Positions 1-11,929 are shown, numbered from the stretch's first letter. The stretch is DNA of 64,000 nucleotides from Trematomus loennbergii (GCA_012861695.1 JAAOOA010000169.1:275501-339500), one strand, 5' to 3'. Notes: generated by a model not told the origin, from the sequence alone. Translations and numbers: made by a program.

Positions 1-163
1 ATTAATCTTGTAGTTTTTAAAACTAATGCTAAATATTTTGTTCACGTTAAAATATCCTGGAAATTGGAAAAATGAAAAATGAACATGAATCTGAGTTTCT
101 GTCCATTCAACACTTAGTGTTTCCAGATAAATATGTAGTTTCTAGCATTAATATTTGGTAAGA

Positions 164-191
164 TGTTTTTGTAGCGTAGCGTCTCAGTGTG
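164..191 (+). promoter_or_regulatory. 12-RSS of the first TRAJ
   Basis: Nonamer TGTTTTTGT (164-172), a 12-bp spacer, then heptamer CAGTGTG (185-191), which has one mismatch to CACTGTG. It lies directly before a J coding segment, as expected for a J-side signal. Confidence 0.85.
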
Positions 192-251
192 TGAATGACG
201 GGACGGGGAGAGTAACGTTCGGACGAGGATCCGATCTGCAAATACACATCA
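192..251 (+). CDS. TRAJ: T-cell receptor alpha joining segment (TRAJ)
   Basis: A J segment encodes the C-terminal part of the rearranged V domain (end of CDR3 plus FR4). The 60-nt frame reads NDGTGRVTFGRGSDLQIHI, with the diagnostic F-G-x-G motif (FGRG). It ends in phase 1 at a GTAAGA splice donor at 252, the phase needed to join TRAC exon 1. A 12-RSS lies immediately upstream. It is read only after V-J recombination, so it has no start codon. The J family number cannot be assigned from sequence alone. Confidence 0.85.
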
Positions 252-968
252 GTAAGATTTAACAATATCTGAATCAATAATTCAATTAACCAATTAACAG
301 GTGAACAAAACAACATGGCAGGTACTTTAATGAACAGCTAGATGGTACTTCATTCAATGATCACTGACGTGTCGTTCTGTTGATTAAGAACAAATGAAAC
401 GTTTTTTATTATTATTGATAAATGATCAATTAGGAAGTAAAGCGGCTTGTAATGTATCAAATATTACATTTAAACCAAACAGAGAACGGTGTATTTCTAG
501 TTCTTGTTAAAGCTCTGTCGGTTAAAGTCTTAAATACAGAAGTACAGTTTGATAAAGCTTCTCCAGGATTAGATCAGTATGTTTTATATCTGAAATGATT
601 TTAACATTGAGCTCTAATTTTAATATTGTTTTACGACCATTTTTGTAATTACCCTCGTCCTGAAGGTAAGCATATTTGATATCACAAAAATACATACCCT
701 AACGCTACTCTAACGCTAACGCTAACGCTAATATAGATGTGCAAAGAATTCCCAAAGATAAACAGTAAAAACATATTTTTTCAACAGAAAGAATGTCCAA
801 TGAAAATCATGTCTACTGAGTTATTTTGAAATAAAACTGATGAATAAATGTAATACAAAAGCGAGCAATGCGTAAAACTATCCAGTCATAATAATTATAA
901 TAATTTCCACATACATTTTTATTTTTTATTTAGCATAATTTCTGCAGTTTAGCCTGTTAGCAGCGTCA

Positions 969-996
969 GGTTATTGCTGAGCGATAACGCAGAGTG
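969..996 (+). promoter_or_regulatory. 12-RSS of the TRAC-proximal TRAJ (weak heptamer)
   Basis: Nonamer GGTTATTGC (969-977), a 12-bp spacer (978-989), heptamer CAGAGTG (990-996). The heptamer differs from CACTGTG at two positions and keeps only the terminal GTG next to the coding end, so this J may be used poorly. Confidence 0.7.
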
Positions 997-1056
997 GGAT
1001 CAATAACAACGTGAAAATGATTTTTGGTTCAGGGATTGAACTGCAAATTAACACAC
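997..1056 (+). CDS. TRAJ: T-cell receptor alpha joining segment (TRAJ), last before TRAC
   Basis: The 60-nt J segment reads INNNVKMIFGSGIELQINT in the frame that ends in phase 1 at the GTGAGT donor (1057). The F-G-x-G motif is FGSG. It lies about 760 bp upstream of TRAC exon 1, and no further J is seen between them, so it is the most constant-proximal J. The J coding part looks normal but its RSS heptamer is weak. Confidence 0.85.
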
Positions 1057-1818
<762 letters not shown>

Positions 1819-4737
1819 AGGAAGAGTACAAGCCGTCCTTCTACAAATTCCAGGATAACTCCACCTCGCTGTGTCTGGCCACCGGCTTCAGCAGACTCCG
1901 AGCTGCGGATAAGGAAAAAAACGAGACCTTCAGCAACATTACGGGCGCCGTGAGGATCGATGGTGACTCACTGTTCAACCAGGTGGCCTACCTGTCCTCT
2001 GAGGAGAGCGGACAGTGTGAGACAGGTGAGCCACTTCACACAATATCATCAGTGTTAAAACAAAGTAGGAGTAATTCACGGTTCCTTTCTTCATTCTGCT
2101 TTTCTGAATATTGGAGGCCAACAGGTGCAAATACATCTTCAGCAACTTGACAACACTTGCAGCATTTAGAAAACATTCACCAAGGGTTATAAAGCAGATC
2201 AACTGTCTCTGTCACTAACCCTTAGTCGTCTCATAACTGTCAGTGTTTGCCAGTATATCTGAAATGACTAGGTTAGCTACGTTAGCTAGCTAGCTTACAG
2301 CAGATCAGCAGTAACTCAAATGTGTTAGCCAAGAGGCTATCTTACTATAATGTTAGCGCCTCGACCACATGAGATGACGGTCTGTGCCGCAGCTGTTTTA
2401 CTATGTATTAATAATGAAGACCAAAGATTGTGTCCTAATTATAATATGTTGTGTCTGTTGTGTTTCAGAGGGTGGACCGGTTAACTGTGATGACTCTTTG
2501 CAGCCAGGTGTGTGTCTGAACAGCTGATCAATAAACTCTGCAATGCTTTTTCTGGAACACTTTTTAATAGTTCAATATTCGTGTTGATTTCTAAACTCTC
2601 CTCAGTGGAAACATTAGTACTGTGGAGTTTCTACAATTCAGTTATTGCTATTGAGTGAATGTAGACCCTGTCACTGTAGACTGTAGACCCTGTCACTGTA
2701 GACCCTGTCAATGTAGACCCTGTCACTGTAGACCCTGTCACTGTGTAGACTGTAGACCCTGTCACTGTAGACCCTGTCACTGTAGACTGTAGACCCTGTC
2801 ACTGTAGACCCTGTCACTGTAGACCCTGTCACTGTAGACCCTGTCAATGTAGACCCTGTCACTGTAGACCCTGTCACTGTAGACCCTGTCACTGTAGACT
2901 GTAGACCCTGTCACTGTAGACCCTGTCACTGTAGACTGTAGACTGTCCTGTCACTGTAGACCCTGTCACTGTAGACCCTGTCACTGTAGACCCTGTCAAT
3001 GTAGACCCTGTCACTGTAGACCCTGTCACTGTAGACCCTGTCACTGTAGACCCTGTCACTGATTCACCAGCTCTAACTGTGGTAGGGTCTCGCTTGAAGG
3101 GAAAATATCTGTTCAGAGTTTGAATCTTTATGGTTTTTGCACTTATTGTAAGTCGCTTTGGATAAAAGCTAAATGATATGTACTGCAACGTAATGTAGTA
3201 TTTAAGGTTTTATGTCAATAACTATGAGCATTAAATGTTTACTCTTGATGGTAGAAGTGTAAGAGTTTAATGTGGACAAAAGAGCAGAGTCTCTCCATGT
3301 GTTCCCGAGCTGTTTATAGTTACAGTGTATATTGATAGTATAATTATAGTATTTTCTAAATGTGTGTGTGTGTGTGTGTGTTTGCAGACCCTCAGGTGAA
3401 CCTGGTGTCTCTCACGGTGCTCGGGCTGCGGCTCCTCTTCATGAAGACCGTGGTGTTCAACGTCCTGCTGACGCTGCGCCTCTGGATCACTTCCTGTGAG
3501 CAAACACTTATTATTATAATTATAATAATAATAATGCATTTTATTTATAGAACACTTTTGTGGATTTGATTTGATATATTTAGTGTAAAACAATAATACA
3601 AACTAATTACAGATTGACTGACTTACAGATGATATAAAAACAAATGATCTAATTACACATCTGAAAAGGGGCGGGAAGAAGTTTACACTGATTGAATCCC
3701 ACCCCTTCTCCCAAAAACTACATTTTTAACATATATATATTTTTTTTTTGCTTAAAAAATAAATGTGTTATTGAAAAACAAACAAAACATAAAAACAACA
3801 AATAAACAAACAAATACATGAAAGAGGTAATCAAGAAAAGATCAAGAAACTTTACAGAGTAAGAATTCATAAAAACATAATTATAACAACACACTTAAAA
3901 TATATAATGTATATATATCCTTATATATATATTATTAGGTTTTAAAACAGAAAACATCTTACTTTTGTATTTATTTATTTATTTTCTATAATGAAGTACA
4001 GGCAGGAGACAAAACAGTGCAACAAATCTCGGTATCTTTACAATAAGACGACCCGTATAAAGGGTTTAGGAATAGTTTGTAATTCATTTATTAATTAGGT
4101 TGTGAACACTTTATAAATCATGAATAAGCTTTTATAAGACATGAGATAAACAGGGCGACTGTGACCGGTTGCTTGCCAAATAGTGAGCCCACATTTATCT
4201 GTACTGCTAAGCCTTATATTGGCTACTTAGCATACTTCATCTTCTTCATCAGCCAGCATCCTTGGTATCTGTTGCTCACTGACTTGATTCTCGCTAAGTA
4301 GCCAACATAAGGCTTAGTCATCTTGCCAAATAGTGAGCCTGTGTTGATGTATGAGAACTATGTTAGAACTGGTTTATAAATGGTTCTTAATGATTAATAA
4401 TTTGTTTACAATCTAATTCATAACCTAATTATGAACCCTTTATGAATCCTTTATAAGGGTAGTCTTATTGTAAAGTGGTGCCGAATCTTTATATTACTAA
4501 AAAATGACAGTAACAGTATCCGTCGTAAAAAAGGAGTTTATATTTTTCTCCTTAAATCTTAACAAAACAGACATTCATTTCATTGCCAACTTCTTTATTC
4601 TCAGCTTGCATCTTATTTTCAAACAAATATTCATGTTTTAATTATTAAACTACATAAATCAAAGCTGAAGGTCTTTGTCAGGATGCGTTATGAATCACTT
4701 TAATGAATATTGTTCTTTCTATCTTTATTTTGTAGGA
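1819..4737 (+). CDS. TRAC: T-cell receptor alpha constant gene (TRAC), exons 1-4
   Basis: TRAC supplies the membrane-anchored constant part of TCR alpha, pairing with TCR beta and, through charged transmembrane residues, with CD3/zeta. Exons: 1819-2025 (Ig-like domain), 2469-2507 (connecting peptide), 3388-3495 (transmembrane), and 4736 onward (stop and 3' UTR). All junctions are phase 1 with AG/GT borders. Exon 1 holds the B-strand cysteine in SLCLATGF, a second cysteine in SGQCET and three N-glycosylation sequons (NST, NET, NIT). Exon 2 has one cysteine (VNCDD), probably for the interchain disulphide. Exon 3 contains LGLRLLFMKTVVFNVLLTLR, with the conserved R and K of the TCR alpha membrane helix. 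The stop TGA is split, with T at the end of exon 3 and GA at the start of exon 4. The total is about 118 residues, shorter than the roughly 140 of mammals, as usual in fish. Confidence 0.93.
2657..3061. repeat. minisatellite in TRAC intron 2
   Basis: About 26 tandem copies of a 15-bp unit, CACTGTAGACCCTGT, with shortened variants (CTGTAGACTGTAGACC) and a few single-base changes (TCAATGTAG). It lies wholly within the intron between the connecting-peptide and transmembrane exons. Confidence 0.95.
4030..4483. mobile_element. MITE with long terminal inverted repeats in TRAC intron 3
   Basis: The left end (TTTACAATAAGACGACCC at about 4037) and the right end (GGGTAGTCTTATTGTAAA at about 4458) are inverted copies, and the complementarity extends further inward. 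Inside, a second hairpin (CCTTATATTGGCTACTTAGC near 4212, against GCTAAGTAGCCAACATAAGG near 4293) and a repeated TTGCCAAATAGTGAGCC are visible. There is no coding capacity. Confidence 0.8.
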
Positions 4738-4995
4738 GATCCTGGAGGACGACGGACGGGTGTCTGTTTCCTGTTCTGTAAAAATATAAACTCATCTGTG
4801 GATATCTTCAGACACGGGGAAACATCCTGTAACACATCTTCTCATCTTCATCATGCTTACACTTTCTTAATGATGTTGTGGATATTAATGAATGCATTTT
4901 GACTGTAAATATCTAACATTTAACAGTAAAAGAACATGTCAAATCTCTGTGTGATATTTCCTGTGACGTTAAAATAAAAACTGAGAAAACAAACT
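4738..4995 (+). other. TRAC: TRAC 3' untranslated region and polyadenylation signal
   Basis: Exon 4 begins at 4736 after TTTTGTAG and is entirely noncoding apart from the last two bases of the stop. An AATAAA signal lies at 4973-4978, followed by an A-rich and then T-rich stretch, so cleavage is expected near 4990-5000. Confidence 0.75.
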
Positions 4996-4999
4996 GGAT

Positions 5000-5420
5000 T
5001 ATTGTGTTTTATTTTAAATATAATTTCTGCTTTAACTTTTGTTTTGACGAGGACGAAAAGTAATACATGCAAAATAAACCAATAATCTTCACTTTCCTGA
5101 CCTTAGTACACACAGCTGGAAGTGTTTCATGAGCTCTTCACATTTAACACACAATAACCATCAATGTGTATCATTTGAACACATATGGAAATATTTTCAC
5201 CTTTACTTAATGATGTTATTATAATCCACAGCTTTGTGTTTAACCCTTTAGTTCATATTTCTGTTACTCAGCCAGTGTTCGTGGGTCAGGTGGACCCGCT
5301 GCCTTTTTTGGGTTTCAATTCAACACAATCAAACTATTTGATGTTAAAATACTCAACAGACTTTACTTCATCTCAATTACAAGCATCTAAACAGCACATA
5401 TTCCTATTTGCCCTTTCATA
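5000..5420. other. no recognisable feature
   Basis: AT-rich sequence between the TRAC 3' end and the transposase relic. The longest open frame (5185-5445, +) has no family resemblance that I recognise. Confidence 0.5.
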
Positions 5421-5424
5421 TTTG

Positions 5425-6501
5425 TTAGATCACATTAATGAATGAAAGTGCTTCTTGTTTCTTTGCCCGCTGACCGGCTGGTCCTGTGGCTCGCCTTGTT
5501 TCTGTAACTAGCTCATGCTCAATCTCATCCTCTTCTTCAAAGTCACTATCAGTCCTCACATTCTGAAACCTCTTCCTCTTCCTCTACATCAGTGGTTCTC
5601 AACTGGTGGGTCGCATCCCAAAAGTGGGTCGCGGACCCGTTTCGAGTGGGTCGCAGATGTGTAAGTGAAGAAAAAAAAGTAAAACTTTTATTTATAAGGC
5701 CCGATTTTCTAACGCTGTGCTCTAGGCATTGGACTGAAAGTACCGGAGACCATACACGGTTTTGAAAGCTTCTGTCACGTAGTGATCATCTTCTCAATAA
5801 AACATCTTTGCTGATGTTTTTTTTAGTCTTCTGGCCAATCAGAATCAAGATTGTTGCCGGAAGTCCCCACAGAGAATAACTGAGTAGAACTATTCTTTAT
5901 ACATCCATGGAACAACTTCAGATACAAATGAACACATAATGAAATATGACCCCGGTTTGATGATGACAGGTCACAGAACAATGGGGGCTATCTACCCTTA
6001 CCAACAATTTAAAGTAATTCACACAGACAAGTTCAGCTGTCAGAACAAAGTGAAAAACAAACAATGGCATAAAATATTATGAATATGTCGGGTAGTAATA
6101 GATTTATTTATTTTCTTCTCAGAGTGTACCAGAATCCCCCCAGACCCCCCTTCTGGGGTTGGGTTTTCAGCCTCTTTATGTTATAAGGTTCAGCTTTGAT
6201 TCCATCATCTCATTAAACCTTTTCTTAAAGCATACTTTAGTTCTGTGAAGGGATACAAGGGATATATGCACTGTACTTCACTTTCATTAATATGTTATGC
6301 TGAAAAGTATATATATTCCGCACGATTTTTTGTTGAATAGATATGAGTGGTTCAAATTTCGGGTCGCGATTTATTGACAAAGGAAAAAGTGGGTCCCGAG
6401 GCCTGACCAGTTGAGAACCACTGATCTACATCATCATCAAATGGTTCTCTCTCTTCCAGAATCATTTGCAAGGCGCTCTGAGCAGAGAACATTTTGGCCA
6501 T
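5425..6501 (-). pseudogene. piggyBac-like transposase N-terminus, broken and interrupted
   Basis: On the - strand an ATG at 6499-6501 opens a frame reading MAKMFSAQSALQMILEEREP followed by aspartates. After the inserted hAT-like MITE (5590-6423) it resumes with a run of glutamates, then EIEHELVTETRR and TGPAGQRAKK. An acidic N-terminus starting MAKxFSAxxALxxIL is typical of piggyBac-derived transposases in fish, recalled from general knowledge. A single-base shift creates stop codons (near 5545). The DDD catalytic region is not seen. It is a dead fragment of about 80 codons, and other TTAA-flanked elements in the window could have been mobilised by relatives. Confidence 0.55.
5590..6423. mobile_element. 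hAT-like nonautonomous element
   Basis: The terminal inverted repeats are CAGTGGTTCTCAACTGGT at the left and the inverse of ACCAGTTGAGAACCACTG at the right. The flanks CTCTACAT and ATCTACAT form an 8-bp target duplication with one mismatch. It has no transposase. It sits inside the piggyBac-like relic, so it inserted later. Confidence 0.85.
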
Positions 6502-7314
6502 CTTGATCAGTTGTGATAAGGACCCAAACTGGCAAAGCTTTATTTATTGTGTCTTGCCCCAAATTTGCAGCTTAGATAGAGTGTGAAAAAAATTAAGATT
6601 GGTTCCTGCATAGCATAATGCGGGATGTGAGAGCAGACAGGTGTCTGTGCTTGAATTTATCAACCTTGTGCGGGAATGGCAGGGGCAGAAACATATGAGG
6701 GGCCGTACAGGCCGTAATTCATACTGGTCCTCTCACACACATACATTCTCCTTTACAAATTCATTCAATGTTTACATTTAATATTATAAATAATATATGC
6801 ATGTCTGAAGACAATATATGTATGCAAGAGAAGAATGTATGTATGTGGGAGATAAGGTATAGTGGAAACGGAAGGCAGGTCATTATCGCGCTGTGATTGG
6901 CTCAGAAGGTCGAGCAGGGCGGGCTCATGTTCAGAATTTCTGATTCAAATCAACATGATGGAGGGAGATGAATCCGTGTATCTACGGACCATTTGTTTTT
7001 CTTTATTAAACAAGTAAAGTTTGCTTTTAGTTTTTTACCTTACTAAATGGTCTAATGGTCATTGGAGCGAGGGGTGGGGCGAAACTCACGGATGTGATTT
7101 CAAAACAAAAGCACTCGTTTGCTTGGAACGGTGATAATATTATAAACGAGGGGAAACAAGGTGAATTTAGCAATCACAACGAAAACGGCCAAGACACACA
7201 TTGAGCCCAGAAAATGGATGTTATTAAGGGCTGTAAATATAATAAGCCTATGTCTAAAATGGACAACATTGTTAGGAGAGCCGTCTCTCGCGTTTGTTTT
7301 TCAAATCAGCAGCT
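6502..7314. other. no recognisable feature
   Basis: Intergenic sequence between the transposase relic and the LTR element. No convincing open frame, RNA gene or repeat border is seen. Confidence 0.45.
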
Positions 7315-8233
7315 TGTAGTGCCGAGAGATGGGAGTCGGAAGCGGTGCATTGAAGGTACAAAGTGGTGCTTTATGAGCAGCAGAAAACCACATGTTGTCG
7401 GGTCGCAGCCCGGGAAGGAGAGAAAAAAGCAAGGAGGGCACACAATAAATACAGTCAACAACACATGTGTCCGTGCGGAAACAATACCCCCAACCTGTAG
7501 TTCCATGAGTGAATTATGTAACCTAGTTAATCAGTGATCACTACACAAGCCCCCTAGAATTCAACCATGGACACAATCCTCGCGTCCGGGAGGAAGCACC
7601 ACAGGGGCCGAGGAGGGTGGGGCCGCAGGCGAGGGCCGGGCCATGGAACGGGCCGTTGGAAGGAGGCCGCAGGAGCGGGCAGGGGGGCCCCAATGAGGGC
7701 GAGGGCATCCCCACGGGGGGGTTGGGAACGGGCCATGGAACGGGCCGTTGAAGGCATGGGCGATGTCCGAAACCGCCGAGGCGAGGGAAGAGGCCAGACA
7801 GGGTCCCGAAGCGCGCCACCCACGGGCCGATGAAGGCATGGGCGACGTCCGAAACCTTAGAGTCGATACGAGACGCAGACGGGTTCCAGAAGCGCGCCAC
7901 CCACGGGCCGAAGAAGGCATGGGCGACGTCCGAAGTCACCGTCAAGGTGGTGAAAAAAACGAGAGGGTCCACACGAGGCCGACCAGACATGCTCGAACCT
8001 CCTCTCAGGCACCAGAAAAAGCTCAAAAGGGTCGTCCTGTCCACGATCAAAAACAGGTGGGCGAAATTGTGAGAGGATCCACACGAGGCCGACCAGACTT
8101 GATCGAACCTCCTCTCCGGCACCACCAAAAAAAAAAGGGGCTAACAGTCGGATGTCGATAGCCAATGGATGTCGTTAGCCGCTAGCTGCTAGCTGTCGTG
8201 GCTAGCCGTTCTCGACGGCCGTTAGCCGCTGGC
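7315..8233 (-). repeat. LTR copy 1 (3' LTR on the - strand)
   Basis: Direct repeat of 8693-9607 with only a few differences, mostly single-base indels in homopolymers. Many open frames on both strands here are by-products of high GC content and not genes. Confidence 0.7.
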
Positions 8234-8481
8234 GGCGGCGGCCCCGGAGCCTCTGCTAGGCGGCTTGCCCCCACCAGGGAAGGTGCCGCAGCGTGTAGTG
8301 GCCAGCACCTCAGGGGTAAATCGCCGGGCGGCCAGGAAGAACCGGCTGGCTTCTTCGGCCAAAGCGCGGGCCCAACACTAGCCGTGTTAGCTAGCGCAGC
8401 CTGGACATGCAGCCGCATGTCCCGAAGAAACAGCTCCATGAGGTAGAAGTCGGGTTCCTCCATACCTAGCAGGTCGTGCAT
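8182..8481 (-). pseudogene. possible gag-start remnant inside the LTR element
   Basis: The only open frame that begins in the element interior. It starts MHDLLGMEEPDFYLMELFLR, becomes proline/alanine-rich and runs into the 3' LTR. Position (about 210 bp after the putative primer-binding site) fits gag, but no capsid or zinc-knuckle motif is visible. Confidence 0.35.
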
Positions 8482-8692
8482 CGTCTCCTTGTAGTCGGAA
8501 GCCGAGACGATGAGGGAATGGCGAGCGACGTCCTCAGCTATTCCGTGGGGCGCACCGAGCCTCAGTCTGTGTGCACATGGCAGCCACGGACGTCTCCAAA
8601 AATCTCCGGCATTTCGAGAAAAACAGTGTTTGTTTTTTGCCGTGTTCGGTTCAGTCTCGGATCCTTCGCGAGACTTATGTCGGGGTCACCAA

Positions 8693-9607
8693 TGTAGTGC
8701 CGAGAGATGGGAGTCGGAAGCGGTGCATTGAAGGTACAAAGTGGTGCTTTAATGAGCAGCAGAAAACCACATGTTGTCAGGTCGCAGCCCGGGAAGGAGA
8801 GAAAAAAGCAAGGAGGGCACACAATAAATACAGTCAACAACATATGTGTCCGTGCGGAAACAATACCCCAACCTGTAGTTCCATGAGTGAATTATGTAAC
8901 CTAGTTAATTAGTGATCACTACACAAGCCCCCCTAGAATTCAACCATGGACACAATCCTCGCGTCCGGGAGGAAGCACCACAGGGGCCGAGGAGGGTGGG
9001 GCCGCAGGCGAGGGCCGGGCCATGGAACGGGCCGTTGGAAGGAGGCCGCAGGAGCGGGCAGGGGGGCCCCAATGAGGGCGAGGGCATCCCCACAGGGGGG
9101 TTGGGAACGGGCCATGGAACGGGCCGTTGAAGGCATGGGCGATGTCCGAAACCGCCGAGGCGAGGGAAGAGGCCAGACAGGGTCCCGAAGCGCGCCACCC
9201 ACGGGCCGATGAAGGCATGGGCGACGTCCGAAACCTTAGAGTCGATACGAGACGCAGACGGGGTCCAGAAGCGCGCCACCCACGGGCCGAAGAAGGCATG
9301 GGCGACGTCCGAAGCCACCGTCAAGGTGGTGAAAAAAACGAGAGGGTCCACACGAGGCCGACCAGACATGCTCGAACCTCCTCTCAGGCACCAGAAAAAG
9401 CTCAAAAGGGTCGTCCTGTCCACGATCAAAAACAGTGGGCGAAATTGTGAGAGGATCCACACGAGGCCGACCAGACTTGATCGAACCTCCTCTCCGGCAC
9501 CACAAAAAAAAAGGGGCAACAGTCGGATGTCGATAGCCAATGGATGTCGTTAGCCCTAGCTGCTAGCTGTCGTGGCTAGCCGTTCTCGACGGCCGTTAGC
9601 CGCTGGC
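8693..9607 (-). repeat. LTR copy 2 (5' LTR on the - strand)
   Basis: Second direct repeat. Its inner border (CACTACA on the - strand) adjoins the primer-binding-site-like sequence, which sets the orientation of the element. Confidence 0.7.
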
Positions 9608-9905
9608 TAATACATGTAACGGCGTTACGTAATCAGAATACTCTCTCTCTCTCTCTCTGCAGCGTGTCTGTGAGACCCCGCCCCCGCACGCAGATGAGAG
9701 AGAGAGACTTATCTTTTAAAATGTATTGAAAGTTAGACACGGAGATGGTTCGATAAAATGTGCAAGATAACGTTTATGTAGCATTTCTTTATTGTTGAAA
9801 TGATGTAATTTCATAACGGGATCAAATCAAAGTGAATGGCCTGCTGCTGCTGAATGCAAGGGGCAAGTGACTGGAAACGTTTTTAAAGTTATTACACCGT
9901 TTCAG

Positions 9906-9906
<1 letters not shown>
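9608..9906. other. no recognisable gene; short CT repeat
   Basis: A short (CT)n tract lies at about 9640-9658. Nothing else is supported. Confidence 0.5.

Positions 9907-9942
<36 letters not shown>
9907..9942. repeat. (AAT)n microsatellite
   Basis: About 12 trinucleotide units next to the 3' end of a LINE-like fragment, a usual position for such tails. Confidence 0.85.
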
Positions 9943-9944
9943 TA

Positions 9945-11680
9945 ATTCATTCTATTTAGAGGCGCCTTTCAAAGCACCCAAGGACACCTGACAATTCATA
10001 AAATATTGTAAGGAAAGGTTTAAGACAGTACAAAGACATGTACTGTAGCACTACAGTGAGTAGGCTGATCTGAACAGCTGGGTTTTGAGGAGGGACGTGG
10101 TGATTGTGTCAGACTGTCGGATGTGAAGGGTGAGAGAGTTCCATAGTTTGGGAGCAGCTAAAAGCCCATCCCCCATCGTGACTAGGCGTGGGGGGGGACA
10201 GTTAGCAGGCCAGCAGAGGAGGAGCCAGAGCCGGCCCGACCCATTAAGCGACATAAGCGGCCGCTTAGGGCCCCGCAGCACTAAGGGAACCCCTAGCAAA
10301 AAATAAATTAAAAAATTCTTTTTTTATCTCAGTACACCGTCGCCGTGATAAGTATGTTTAATTAATTTTGTTAATATGCCTAGATTGCCTACTCTCAAAG
10401 TCATGTATTATATTATTAAGTCAATCATATAATACATTCACCGTGCTTTACCTGAACCTCAACATGAGAGGACGGCTCGCACAACAACCCCAGAGCCACC
10501 ACTCGAGCCAGGTAAACAAGGTATGTACATGTCAGTAAACTTCCAAGTTATGCAAACATGTAAGCAAAGCATAAATTGCAGCTACGTTGACGTTACTTTG
10601 AATCGCGGGGTAAGCTAAACCGTTAGCAAGTAGCTATGGCTAGCCAGAAATATTAAATAAACACTTTGTCATACAATCTAAATGTTATGTTTTTTAGCGT
10701 TACCTGGTGATTTCAAAGAAAGCTCTCTGGAAAATGTTGACTTACTGTTCGACATGAAGCTAGAAGCTACCTTACAGTACACAGTTGATCCTGAGTCCTG
10801 TCAGTTAAAGTGTTTCATAGTTAGCTTAGCTAAGCATCAACCTAGCACTGCAAATATGGATGTTATGTGACAGTATTTCTGAGGAAAAGTCAGCTGAAAT
10901 GGTGGCATAGTTGCCACTGCTTTACGTGTCGACAGCATGTTTGAACGTATTTGCAGCAGTAAATGTGGCTGTTTGGCCACTGACGTTGCCATAACAACAC
11001 CTGAATGTAAATGTGCAACCTCTTTTTGTGACAGATTTTTGCATGAAATTATAATTCTTCTGAATGATATTCCTATTGACAGCTAGTTTCTATGTGAACA
11101 TTATGAGATGGACAGCCAGGGAGAATAAAGGAAAAACAGTTATGAAATACTACATGACACTAAAATAAGAATACAGTTTAAAAGGGAGTGATTTGTAAAA
11201 TATCCATAAAGAAACATCTGTTTCCAGTTCTGCTTCATATGGGTGTTGAGAGATGTATCCATAGATCTCTTCATTTTGCTCTCAAAGTGCACCAGATTGA
11301 TGCTTTTAACTTCAATATTTTTAAAAAAATCGTCCCGGGAGAGCATGCCCCCGGACCCCCCTAGAGGAGGTGAGGACCCCCTAGAGGATGTTAGGGCCAC
11401 GGTGTTTACATGCTTATTTATACAATATGTGTGCTTATACTAACATCATAAGACAAAAGTTGGTTCCGTGTTGTGTGTAGTGAGAACGAGCTAGAGTGAG
11501 GGGGGCCCCCAAGCCAAAGCTCGCTTTGGGCCCCCAAAAGTCTAGGGCCGGCCCTGGGAGGAGCGGAGGGAGCGAGAGGGGTTGTAGGAGGTCAGCCAGA
11601 TAGGTGGGGGCCAGGTTGTGGAGGGTTTTGAATTGTGAATTGTCCGACCGGCCCACTTCGGTACCGGCTCATCAGGATTC
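9945..11680 (-). mobile_element. LINE 3'-end remnant (L2/CR1-like), split by a hAT element
   Basis: On the - strand the piece right of the inserted element reads QFKTLHNLAPTYLADLLQPL. The piece left of it reads APKLWNSLTLHIRQSDTITT and then LLKTQLFRSAYSL. This order is the usual C-terminus of fish L2/CR1-clade LINE ORF2. Frameshifts and the 1331-bp insertion at 10226-11556 make it a dead copy. Confidence 0.7.
10226..11556. mobile_element. hAT-superfamily nonautonomous element with exact 8-bp target duplication
   Basis: The ends are CAGAGCCGGCCC and GGGCCGGCCCTG, 12-bp terminal inverted repeats with one mismatch. They are flanked by perfect copies of GGAGGAGC (10218-10225 and 11557-11564). 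The 8-bp target duplication and the CAG/CTG termini point to hAT. The 1331-bp interior has no transposase frame. Confidence 0.9.
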
Positions 11681-11929
11681 GTCCCGAACGTCCCGATGGC
11701 CAGTCCGCCACTGCTGGTTGGCCTCTTATGATGTCTTTTAATATATGATTATTTCTCAGCCGCTAGTGTGTTCCTTTCTGGTAGCAGTCAACTAGTACCG
11801 AGTCCAACAGTGTCAGTTTTATTAACAACTTGTGGTAAAAAAATATTTGTATCACTCGTCAATATAGCAGGGGAAAAAATGAAGAGCTGCTGATTTGAAA
11901 AAACAAATGATAACATCTGGCTCCTCTTT

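Larger units (their letters stand above)
7315..9607 (-). mobile_element. deleted LTR retrotransposon (two long direct repeats and a remnant interior)
   Basis: Two GC-rich direct repeats (7315-8233 and 8693-9607, offset 1378 bp, nearly identical) flank a 459-bp interior. Read on the - strand, the right copy ends in CACTACA and is followed at once by TTGGTGACCCCGAC (8679-8692 complement), which looks like a primer-binding site. The element is therefore oriented on the - strand, with the right copy as 5' LTR. The interior keeps only a leader and a short open frame (8182-8481) that may be the start of gag (MHDLLGMEEPDFYLMELFLR). No protease, RT or integrase remains. The outer LTR border and the target duplication could not be fixed. 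Confidence 0.7.

Noticed and set aside
629..680. CATTTTTGT with downstream GTAAGC as a third TRAJ.
   Set aside because: No heptamer at 12 bp and no F-G-x-G coding frame.
2657..3061. CCTGTCACTGTA repeats in TRAC intron 2 look like the heptamer-proximal part of the V RSS (CCTGTCACTGTG).
   Set aside because: The base corresponding to the essential first C of the heptamer is changed (TACAGTG), and no nonamer lies at 12 or 23 bp. It is a plain 15-bp minisatellite.
7541..9553. Many overlapping long open frames on both strands in the GC-rich region.
   Set aside because: They repeat in both LTR copies, lie in several frames at once and lack any domain; they are a by-product of base composition.
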